Shown in pieces: positions 44,507 through 53,100 of a stretch of 64,000 nucleotides of DNA; positions within the stretch are counted from its first letter, which is position 1, and each line of letters starts with the position of its first letter. The DNA is from [Lactobacillus] rogosae (GTDB lineage Bacteria > Bacillota > Clostridia > Lachnospirales > Lachnospiraceae). The notes below the pieces were generated by a model. That model saw only the letters and a program-made list of their open reading frames with translations, searched no databases and was not told where the DNA came from. The DNA lies in the NCBI GenBank assembly GCA_900112995.1, contig FONU01000012.1:1-64000 (forward strand), written 5' to 3'. The position numbers and the translations under genes were made by a program.

Positions 44507-44736
44507 TTGACTTATATAAAATGTGGGTATAAAATATCCCTAATTTAATTAATCGATGGGATCCATTATAGTAAACACCAAAGAAAGAGTGTTATGCCAA
44601 GGGGTCAGCGTATTTACTGGTTGTCAGCGGTATTGTAAGGACATTTTACAGCAAAGCAGACATTTATGGCTGGTATTGCAGAAGCTCCTGACAGTAAGGT
44701 GAGTAGACTGTCGAATACGAAAGGAAGTATAAAGTT
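44507..44736 (+). promoter_or_regulatory. Promoter and 195-nt leader of the aminotransferase gene
   Basis: TTGACT (44507-44512) and TAAAAT (44530-44535) are separated by 17 bp. The transcript would have a leader of about 195 nt with a GACAG/CTGTC hairpin near its end. No T-box core, no leucine-rich peptide and no terminator were found, so regulation by attenuation is not supported, although the length is unusual. Confidence 0.45.
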
Positions 44737-45762
44737 ATGGCAAAGAAAGATATTGATTGGTCTAATTTAGGATTTGGCTATGTAAAGACTGATAAGAGAT
44801 TCGTAGCTAATTATAAGAATGGAGCATGGGATAATGGTGTTATCACAGATGATGATAAAGTCGTTATCAGCGAATGTGCTGGTGTATTACAGTATTCACA
44901 GTCATGTTTTGAAGGTATGAAGGCATACACAACAGAGAATGGTCACACAGTTATTTTCAGACCAGATATGAACGCAAGCAGAATGGCAGATTCTTGTAGA
45001 AGACTTGAGATGCCTGTATTCCCAGAAGATAAGTTTGTAGAAGCTATTGCTGAAACAGTAAGAGCTAATGAGGACTGGGTACCACCTTATGGTTCAGGTG
45101 CATCACTTTATATACGTCCATATATGTTCGGAAGCAATCCAGTTATAGGTGTTAAGCCTGCTGATGAATATCAGTTCAGAGTATTTACAACACCTGTTGG
45201 ACCATACTTCAAGGGAGGTGCTAAGCCACTTACAATCAAGGTTTCAGATTTTGATAGAGCAGCACCACACGGAACAGGTCATATCAAGGCTGGTCTTAAC
45301 TATGCAATGAGCCTTCACGCAATCGTTACAGCTCACGCAGAAGGATATGCTGAGAATATGTATCTTGACCCAGCTACAAGAACTAAGGTTGAAGAGACAG
45401 GTGGAGCTAACTTCCTCTTTGTTACTAAGGACGGCAAGGTTGTAACACCTAAGTCAGATAGTATCTTACCATCTATTACAAGACGTTCATTAGTACACGT
45501 TGCTAAGGAATACCTTGGACTTGAAGTTGAAGAAAGAGAAGTCCTCTTTGATGAAGTTAAGGACTTTGCTGAATGTGGTCTTTGCGGTACAGCAGCAGTT
45601 ATCTCTCCTGTAGGAAAGATAGTTGATCACGGCAAGGAAATCTGCTTACCAAGCGGTATGGACGAGATGGGACCTGTAACTAAGAAGTTATACGAAACAC
45701 TCACAGGTATCCAGATGGGCAGAATCGAAGCTCCTAAGGGCTGGATTTACACAGTAGACTAA
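44737..45762 (+). CDS. ilvE: Branched-chain amino acid aminotransferase
   Basis: A 341 aa fold-type IV PLP enzyme that transfers amino groups to the keto acids of leucine, isoleucine and valine. It shows QSCFEGMKAY, the RPDMNASRM segment, YIRPYMFGS, the catalytic lysine region GTGHIKAGLNYAMS, EETGGANFLFV and ECGLCGTAAVISPV. The length and motifs match the group II IlvE form (about 340-360 aa). AAAGGAAG precedes the ATG. It is monocistronic with a long leader and a strong terminator. Confidence 0.94.
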   Translation: MAKKDIDWSNLGFGYVKTDKRFVANYKNGAWDNGVITDDDKVVISECAGVLQYSQSCFEGMKAYTTENGHTVIFRPDMNASRMADSCRRLEMPVFPEDKFVEAIAETVRANEDWVPPYGSGASLYIRPYMFGSNPVIGVKPADEYQFRVFTTPVGPYFKGGAKPLTIKVSDFDRAAPHGTGHIKAGLNYAMSLHAIVTAHAEGYAENMYLDPATRTKVEETGGANFLFVTKDGKVVTPKSDSILPSITRRSLVHVAKEYLGLEVEEREVLFDEVKDFAECGLCGTAAVISPVGKIVDHGKEICLPSGMDEMGPVTKKLYETLTGIQMGRIEAPKGWIYTVD

Positions 45763-45845
45763 TATTGCTGATGGTTAACAGGCTGGTTAGAAGCTTAGAT
45801 AACTGGTTTATAGATGTTTATTACAGCTGATAATGTAATTATTAT

Positions 45846-45887
45846 ATTCGGTCAGAATGTTAAAAGTACGTTCTGACCGAATTTTTG
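45846..45887 (+). terminator. Terminator after ilvE
   Basis: ATTCGGTCAGAA (45846-45857) pairs perfectly with TTCTGACCGAAT (45871-45882), followed by TTTT. Confidence 0.88.
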
Positions 45888-46013
45888 TGTGATAAATGTA
45901 TGATTGGTGATGGGGTTAAAGGCATATTCTGCAGCTCTTTAATATAAGCTGTGCAGAATAGTTGTGCAATTAACACTTACACCATAAAATGAAAATATAG
46001 ATGGAGTAAACAT

Positions 46014-47345
46014 ATGTTGTTTAGTAGTAAAGATTTAAGGAAGCTTATAATTCCGCTCATGTTTGAACAGCTTCTTGCAGTGCTTGTTGGACTTGTTGAT
46101 ACACTTATGGTATCACAGTCAGGAGAAGCGGCAGTTGCAGGAGTTGCACTTGTTGATAATATCAACAGGCTTATCATACAGGTTATGGCAGCACTTGCGA
46201 CAGGTGGCGCTGTTGTCTGCAGTCAGTATATAGGTAAAGGCAGGGATGATGAATCGAGAAAGTCAGGAGCACAGCTTGAAACTGTTTTGTTAATATTTTC
46301 AGTTATAATGACAGCATTTTCAGTTTCATTTACAAGACCATTACTTAAGGTGATATTCGGAACTGTTGAAGATTCAGTTATGGATTGTGCTGTGTTATAT
46401 TTTGTGATAACAGCCCTTTCATATCCTTTCCTTGGAATGTACAATGCAGGAGCTGCAATATTCAGGAGCGTAGGCAACAGTAAGGTAAGTATGAATATAA
46501 GCATACTTATGAATGTGATTAATGTAGCTGGAAATGCTTTGTTTGTATTCGTATTTAAGTGGAGTGTAGCTGGTGTTGCACTGTCAACAGCGCTTAGCCG
46601 TGTTGCAGCTGGAATAGTTATGACAGTACTTGTATGCGGAAAGACTAATCCGATAAGAATAGATCATATAAAATATTTTGTTCCAGACTGGATATATATA
46701 AAGAAGATTCTGACAATAGGTATTCCATCAGGCATAGAAAATGGTATGTTCCAGATAGGAAAGCTTATGGTTGTAAGTATGGTTGCAACATTTGGAACAG
46801 CATCTACAGCCGCTAATTCGGTTGGCTATACAGTTATCGATTTTGCAAATATTCCGGCTTCATCTATGGGACTTGCGCTTATCACAGTTGTTGGACAGTG
46901 CATAGGTGCAGGGGAAAAAGAGCAGGCAAAAATGTATACTAAAAAGGTACTTAAATATGCGTATTTCGGCGACTGGATATGTAATATTCCATTATTCTTC
47001 TTAGCACCATTTATTGCTTCGTGGTTTAACTTATCAGGTGAGGCAACACAGATTACAGTAATGATTTTAAGGTGCTTTAATGTGGTTTCATTATTTATAT
47101 GGCCGCTTTCATTTACATTATCCAACCCATTAAGAGCGGCGGGAGATGTAAAATTTACAATGACAGCAAGTATTATCTCGATGTGGCTGTTCAGGGTCGG
47201 AAGCAGCTACGTCCTTGGCGTAATGCTTGGAATGGGAGTTCTTGGCGTATGGATAGGAATGTTCATTGACTGGGCAGCAAGGTCAGTATGCTTTGTTGTA
47301 AGGTTTGTTAGTGGAAGATGGCTTAAGAGAGGGTCATTGGCATAA
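46014..47345 (+). CDS. MATE family efflux transporter
   Basis: A 443 aa integral membrane protein with twelve predicted helices, beginning LIIPLMFEQLLAVLVGLVDTLMVSQSGEAAVAG-like sequence that is characteristic of MATE antiporters. These expel cationic compounds or metabolites using a Na+ or H+ gradient. The second half repeats the pattern (IGIPSGIENGMFQIGKLMV). A hairpin built from ATTCTGCA...TGCAGAAT lies 60 bp upstream in the leader. TGGAG precedes the start codon. The substrate is unknown. Confidence 0.93.
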   Translation: MLFSSKDLRKLIIPLMFEQLLAVLVGLVDTLMVSQSGEAAVAGVALVDNINRLIIQVMAALATGGAVVCSQYIGKGRDDESRKSGAQLETVLLIFSVIMTAFSVSFTRPLLKVIFGTVEDSVMDCAVLYFVITALSYPFLGMYNAGAAIFRSVGNSKVSMNISILMNVINVAGNALFVFVFKWSVAGVALSTALSRVAAGIVMTVLVCGKTNPIRIDHIKYFVPDWIYIKKILTIGIPSGIENGMFQIGKLMVVSMVATFGTASTAANSVGYTVIDFANIPASSMGLALITVVGQCIGAGEKEQAKMYTKKVLKYAYFGDWICNIPLFFLAPFIASWFNLSGEATQITVMILRCFNVVSLFIWPLSFTLSNPLRAAGDVKFTMTASIISMWLFRVGSSYVLGVMLGMGVLGVWIGMFIDWAARSVCFVVRFVSGRWLKRGSLA

Positions 47346-47383
47346 TTATGTAATTAATAGGCGTTTGCGAAACTCAGCAAAAT

Positions 47384-47422
47384 TGATTGTTATTTGTACT
47401 GTGAACACAAGTAACCGCAATC
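47384..47422 (+). other. Hairpin in the gap after the MATE gene
   Basis: TGATT-GTTATTTGT (47384-47397) pairs with ACAAGTAAC-CGC-AATCA (47406-47422), with a three-base bulge. No U tract follows. Confidence 0.45.
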
Positions 47423-47444
47423 ACCTAATGTAATTAATAAAGAG

Positions 47445-47539
47445 AGGTATTATCGGGCCTATGGTATGGGCTTTCTTGACTGGCCAGGTGTGCACGGAAG
47501 GAAAGTCCATTTGAGTGGTCTGGCAATGCCTTTTTGTTT
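47445..47539 (+). ncRNA. Candidate small structured RNA ending in a terminator
   Basis: About 95 nt fold as one long hairpin with symmetric internal loops. AGGTATT pairs with AATGCCT, GGGCC with GGTCT, and TGGGCTTTC with GAAAGTCCA, and the molecule ends in TTTTT. No family is recognised. The remaining 210 bp up to the next gene are AT-rich with nothing visible. Confidence 0.45.
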
Positions 47540-47755
47540 TCTAAATATTCTATTGCAATACATAGTGATATGTGGTATTCTATTTATATAGTATCTAATC
47601 TAAATATAATAATGTTTGATAGTAATATGTGGCAACCATATCGGAACTATATATGAAATCTAATGGCAATTCGCCAATATAATTCCAATATTTAAAATTT
47701 TAGTGCGAATAACTGACTATGGTGGATAAATGATAACCAATGAAAAGGAGGTTTA

Positions 47756-48745
47756 ATGAAGTATCAGAGAGTAACCACACATCTTGCAGAAACAATGTCA
47801 AAGCTTGATGTAGATAAAGCAATGAGAGACGACTATGCTAAATGTATATTGGCAGACCCACAGATATTAGCCAATATAGTAAAAGTAATAGTGCCAGAAT
47901 TCAGGGAATACAGCATAAAAGACATAATTCCCTGCATAGGAGAGACAATAGTATCACTTACAGTTCCGGAAAAGCTGTGCATTAAAATTGAAAGTGATGG
48001 AACCGAAGACGTAGATATAGAAGATGGAAAAATTATTTACGACATAAGATTTCCATTGTATTATAATAATAGAACAATTAAAATACTTGTAAATGTTGAG
48101 GCACAGAAAAGTATTTCATATACAAAGCTTGGTTATCATATCGAATCAAGAATGGTGTATTATATGGCAAGACTAGTGTCTTCACAGAAAAATGTAGAAT
48201 TCATAAAATCAAACTATGATGACATCAAAGATGTATACAGCATATGGATATGTATGGATACAGAAGCCGATGAAGACTCTATAATAGAATTAGGCTTGCA
48301 GCCAAGAGTAATCTATGGCAATACAAGCTGGCTTCCACAGCGAAGCATAATGAATGGAGCGGTTATAAGAATAAGAAGCAGGGCAGATGTCGAAGAATCA
48401 AAAAATAAGCTTATAGCAATGCTGGAAGTATTATTTTCTTGCAGGGCAAGACAGGATAAGATGAACCGGTTAGAAGAATACGGACTTGAGATGACAACAG
48501 AATTAGAAGGGTGTGTGAATGATATGTGTAATATAAGTGATTTGCTGGTAGAAGAAAGCGAGGAACGCGGAGAAAGACGAGGAATGGAACGTGGAATGGC
48601 ACGAGGGGAGAAACAGGCGCGTCTTGACAGCATAAGAACATTAATGAGAAAGTTGAATCAGACAGCAGAAGAGGCAATGGATACGCTGGATATAGAGGAA
48701 AAAGATAGGGAGGAATATCGAAAGATATTAAATAAGCAGAAGTAG
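47756..48745 (+). CDS. Rpn/PD-(D/E)XK nuclease family transposase-like protein
   Basis: A 329 aa protein of the Rpn/PDDEXK_2 group, recombination-promoting nucleases that occur in many divergent copies in Clostridia. The nuclease core is visible as YDIRFP with its aspartate and NVEAQK (E-x-Q), followed by LGYHIESRMVYYMARL. The C-terminus has the charged, repeat-like ESEERGERRGMERGMARGEKQ tract typical of this family. No terminal inverted repeats were found, so it is not an intact transposon. AAGGAGG precedes the ATG. The XRE regulator gene follows 29 bp downstream. Confidence 0.85.
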   Translation: MKYQRVTTHLAETMSKLDVDKAMRDDYAKCILADPQILANIVKVIVPEFREYSIKDIIPCIGETIVSLTVPEKLCIKIESDGTEDVDIEDGKIIYDIRFPLYYNNRTIKILVNVEAQKSISYTKLGYHIESRMVYYMARLVSSQKNVEFIKSNYDDIKDVYSIWICMDTEADEDSIIELGLQPRVIYGNTSWLPQRSIMNGAVIRIRSRADVEESKNKLIAMLEVLFSCRARQDKMNRLEEYGLEMTTELEGCVNDMCNISDLLVEESEERGERRGMERGMARGEKQARLDSIRTLMRKLNQTAEEAMDTLDIEEKDREEYRKILNKQK

Positions 48746-48774
48746 AGTATTATAACACAGACAGGAGAGAAGAT

Positions 48775-49128
48775 TTGTTAATTAGTGAAAAAATATATAA
48801 GTATATGGAACAGAAAGGTATGACACAGAAAGAATTCTCACAGTGCACGGGGATTTCACAAAGCACAATAAGTGATTGGAGAAGAAAAAAGACCAATCCG
48901 TCAGCAGATAAAATCTTAAAAATATGCGAGGTGCTAAATATTACACCATACGAGCTGCTTTCAGAGAGCTGGATTAAAGGTGATAAAAATCGTAAGGAAA
49001 GTATGGACTACACAATTGTATTGAACAAAGATGAAGAATTGTTACTTAGGGGATTTAGAAATCTTAAGAACAAGCAAAAGGAAAGATTACTTGGATATCT
49101 GGAAGCTTTGCAGGAAAGTGATAATTAG
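48775..49128 (+). CDS. XRE-family helix-turn-helix regulator
   Basis: A 117 aa DNA-binding protein with an HTH_3 domain at residues 4-62 (MTQKEFSQCTGISQSTISDWRRKK) and a 50-residue C-terminal helical part. The TTG start follows AGGAGAG by 6 nt. It sits directly behind the Rpn-like gene and before a terminator, so it may control that gene. No toxin partner is evident. Confidence 0.86.
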   Translation: MLISEKIYKYMEQKGMTQKEFSQCTGISQSTISDWRRKKTNPSADKILKICEVLNITPYELLSESWIKGDKNRKESMDYTIVLNKDEELLLRGFRNLKNKQKERLLGYLEALQESDN

Positions 49129-49140
49129 AATAATATAGGA

Positions 49141-49176
49141 AAAACGTATGTTGATATATTGACATACGTTTTATTA
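49141..49176 (+). terminator. Terminator after the XRE gene
   Basis: AAAACGTATGT (49141-49151) pairs perfectly with ACATACGTTTT (49162-49172), then TATTA. The A and T flanks make it usable in both directions. Confidence 0.8.
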
Positions 49177-49220
49177 TGTAATATATATCGTATATGCGAT
49201 ACTAAAAGGAGAAATGCAAG

Positions 49221-49919
49221 ATGGCAGATATAAGTATAATAGCAAGAAGACTTAAGAATGGAAATGTGGAATATGGCTGGAGCGGTAATGGTGGATATTA
49301 TAGTTCAGTAGGAATTCGTTTGTTAGCCTGGTATGATAACCCAGCAGATGTTGATTATCTTTTCGGATTGGGACAGACAAGATTAATAGGTAAAAAAGGT
49401 AGCGAAAATGGAGGGTTTCCTGCATATTTGACACACTCACCTATAGGAAAAGAGTTTTGGATTGGAGAAACTGAGCAGGATATATTTAATGAAATAATGA
49501 CGGATTATACATATTTTTATGATTTAGATAACGAATGGTATTATATTACGAGAGGACCATTTCAGATTAAAATTCCATTAGGATTGATAAATAATAACCT
49601 TGATGAAAATAATGATGAATTTAAATATATTTTAACAGTAGGGGATAAAGTGCTTAGGTATATAATGGAAGAATATAGAGTTACACATCCAGAGTTTAAT
49701 GATTTTATTATAAATGAAGGTTATGATTGGAAAACAGTTGTAGAAGATATTATTGAAGATGATAAATTATTGATTATGAATTTATACAGTAAATATAAGG
49801 CAATATATCAGTATTTTGATGATTGGATTGTTATAAAAACTGATGAGAATTACGAGGACATTACTGAAATTATTGCAAAGAAAAAAGAAAAGCATCATAT
49901 TGAAACTAATGTGTGGTAA
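49221..49919 (+). CDS. Hypothetical protein
   Basis: A 232 aa protein I do not recognise. It starts ISIIARRLKNGNVEYGWSGNGGYYSSVG, is rich in aromatic residues and Gly in its first 110 residues, and has a helical, acidic C-terminal half (IIEDDKLLIMNLYSKYKAIYQYFDDW). There is no signal peptide, membrane segment or known catalytic motif. AAAGGAG precedes the ATG. It stands alone between two terminator-like regions and has higher AT content than the housekeeping genes, which suggests an accessory gene. Confidence 0.7.
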   Translation: MADISIIARRLKNGNVEYGWSGNGGYYSSVGIRLLAWYDNPADVDYLFGLGQTRLIGKKGSENGGFPAYLTHSPIGKEFWIGETEQDIFNEIMTDYTYFYDLDNEWYYITRGPFQIKIPLGLINNNLDENNDEFKYILTVGDKVLRYIMEEYRVTHPEFNDFIINEGYDWKTVVEDIIEDDKLLIMNLYSKYKAIYQYFDDWIVIKTDENYEDITEIIAKKKEKHHIETNVW

Positions 49920-50132
49920 TTAAATTGTTAATATCAGGATTACGGTTGTACCGGTATACAATTAAAATTTAAGAGGTTTTTCATACAATCTTCATTAATT
50001 TTGTACAAAATATCTAAAATGTAATTATATATTTCGCTGAAAATATAAAAAATGTCCAAAATAAAGTTGATTTTTATACACGAAAATGAGATACTTAGAG
50101 AAACGTTCGTTAAGGTGAGCCTGACGAATACA

Positions 50133-50145
50133 ACGGCTAAGCCGT
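50133..50145 (+). other. Hairpin just before the pectate lyase ribosome binding site
   Basis: ACGGC-TAA-GCCGT is a perfect stem 8 bp ahead of the AAGGAGG site. Another imperfect stem, TTCGT...ACGAA, lies at about 50107-50128. A near-palindrome TTGTACCGGTATACAA lies in the upstream gap at about 49944-49959 and could be an operator. These may modulate expression of the surface enzyme. Confidence 0.4.
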
Positions 50146-50166
50146 AATATTATAAGGAGGTATGTT

Positions 50167-53100
50167 ATGAAGAAGAACAGAAAAAGACTTATGGCAGCAT
50201 TTATGGCAGTTCTTATGGTGTTGACATTAGTCCCAACATGGCTGTTGGGTGGTATATTTGCTACAACAGCTAAGGCAGATGATGATGTGACATTAGGCTA
50301 CACATTTAAAGAAGCTGATCTTAGTAAAGATAAATCATCATCGTCAGCAGAAATAAAAGATGGAGATGGTATAGTTTATGAAGTGACAGCTGTTAAAGGA
50401 AAAGGGGAAGAATTTTCAATAGCAGGAAATACTTTAAAGCTTAAGGGTGTTAAATCACAGGCAAATGGAGATGTTCCTACTGAAGATTATGGATATGTCA
50501 AAATATCTGTAAAAAAAGACTGTACAAAGATAAGTATAGATTATTATATAGAAAGTACAGGTGATTATGCAAATTGCGTAAAAGTCAGTAAAGATGGAAC
50601 AGTGACTGTAATTGCAAGTAATAAAGCTGTAACAAATAAAGTGTTAGCAAATGAAGAAATTACAGATGTTAAAGCCGGTGATGTAATATATTTATATGCT
50701 AATAAAGCTAAAAGATTAAAAATAACTGGTGAAGATGCAATTAAAGTAACAGGTGCTTTTAAATATATTGCAGCACCAGATGCAACAAAGTCAGTTGTAA
50801 CTGCGACAAATAGTGCAGAAGATGCAACAAAGGTAACAGTTGATGTAAAGGATTTAGCTGTTAATGAAAAAGGGCCAGATGTATATTATTTATTACAGAG
50901 AGCTAAGGTTGCATATGGTTCAGATGCTACTCCAGATTGGACTAAGGCAGAAGAAGTAAGCACATATACAGGTAAGGAAACATCATTTACATATGAAGAT
51001 ACATTAAGCAAGTCTGGTACATATTATTACAGAGTTGTTGGTAAAGGTGTAGCTGCTAATGATTCAGAAGGTACAGCAACAACAGCAGGTGTATCATATG
51101 AAGCTGATGTTAAGGTTAGTGTAACAGGTGATGTTAATAAGTTAACTGCAACATGGGCAGATATCGAGACAGCAACATCTTATAATGTATATGTTTATAA
51201 GAATACAGAGGCGTGTCCAAGCACACCAACAAAGACTATTTCAACAGAAGAGATAGCAGCATTTAAAGAAGCTAAGACAGATATATCTTATACAGCAGAA
51301 GGACTTACAGCAGGTGTTAAGTATAATGTAAAGGTAGATGCTGTAAGAGAAGCAGGTGTAAAGAGTGGTGAAGTAGTTACAGTAAGAGTATTAGAGGACA
51401 TTGATACATCTAAGGCTATTACAGGTATGAAGCTTGTTAATCAGGAGTCAACACTTCCTGTAACAGTAATTAGAGATAAGAGTGAAATTACAGCATTCCA
51501 GCCAGCAACAACTGGTGGCGTTTCATCAAAAGGTTTTGCTAATACATCATATGTTATATTAAATGACCAGATTGCAGCAGATAAAGATTTTACACTTACA
51601 GCAGATGTAACAGTAAAGGCTAATCCGGCATCATCAGGAAGTGGTGTGTATGTTGGTGCATTTACAGACATTGAAAAAGCTGCAGCTAAGCTTTATGCGG
51701 TTGGATTTAGAGGAGCTAATAGCGGTGTTTATGATATGGTATACTATAGAAATAAAGCTGATAATAGCTACTCTGGCGGTAAGTATAATAGTACTGTTAA
51801 TGCTTATACACTTGATACAACATATTCTGTAACAGTAACAAGAGAAAATGGCAGTTATACTACAGCAGTAAAATCAGCAGATGGTAAGGTCGATTTAAAG
51901 AGCGTTAGTGAAGAACCATCAGCAGACCTTAAGGGTGCTGTTAATGTAGGTTTTGCTATAATAGGAACTACAGCAGTTGTTAATAACTTAAAGGTAGTAT
52001 CTGGTTCTGATACATTAATTGATGCTTCTACATTTGAAGGTTCGTTCTCACCATTTAGTAACAATTGGGATTCGTATGAAGGAACATCAGTTACAGAAGC
52101 AGTAAATGATAATGAAAATGGTAAAGTTAAGGTAACAGTTGCAGGTGAAATTGGTACATATGGTGCTGGTTCAATAGATGTTAATATGTACAATGAAGCT
52201 GGTGAACTTAAGGATACAAAGACAGTAACAGCTTGGAACACAACTTCTAATACAGTTGAATTCGAGCCAGAGGCAAGTGGAACATATTATTTTGAAGCAG
52301 TTGCTAAGAGAACAGGTGTTGCGAAGACATATGCATCAAGCAAGTATAAGTCAGAGGGATATATGCTTCCTCTTAAGGCAGCTGTATTACAGTTAAGAAC
52401 AGCTGAACAGAGTAAGATTGAAGTGACATGGGATGCAGTTCCAGAAGCTACAGCTTATAAGGTTGAGTACAAAAAAGAAGGTGCAGCTGAATTTACATTC
52501 TTAGAAGAAACAACTAACCTTTCAGCAAAGACACCATCATTAACAGTAGGCGATGTTTATATATTCAGAGTAACTGCTGTTAGAAGTGTAGATGGACAGA
52601 CAAAAATGTCTAACGAAGCACAGTTAAAGGTTGCAGAGCATGAACAGTTTACATGGAAGTTCTCTGCATTTGGACAGGGTGTTTCAGTAAGCAATGACAA
52701 TCTTTCAGATAAAGATAAATCAAAGAATGGCTACTCAGGTGGCGTTAATACAGATGAAGGTATAGTAAATGTATGGTCGCTTGATAGTAAGGGTAAGTTA
52801 GTACCAGCTTCTACAGATGGTGTTGCATTCTACTATGCTACAATACCAACTAATAAGAACTTTACACTTACAGCAACAGCTAAGGTTAATAACTGGAAGT
52901 ATACTAATGGACAGGAAGGTTTCGGCCTTATGGCTGCGGATGCAGTAGGCAATAATGGAGATTCATCAGTATTCTGGAATAACTCATATATGGCATCAGT
53001 TACAAAGGTAGAATACTATAGTAATGTTGATGAAGAGACAGGTGAAGCTACAGTAAGTAAGACTTCTGGCGAAAAGATATCTATGAAACTTGGTATTGGT

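Noticed and set aside
44536-44736. T-box riboswitch before the aminotransferase gene
   Set aside because: No AGGGTGG-type T-box core and no terminator were found.
45888-46013. Guanidine riboswitch before the MATE gene
   Set aside because: Only one hairpin is present and the conserved loop sequences of known guanidine classes are not seen.
47500-47512. RNase P RNA (GGAAAGTCC motif)
   Set aside because: The motif is part of a simple stem and the molecule ends within 40 nt; no other conserved RNase P region is present.
47756-48745. Intact transposon
   Set aside because: Rpn-like proteins are often called transposases, but no terminal inverted repeats or target duplications border the gene.
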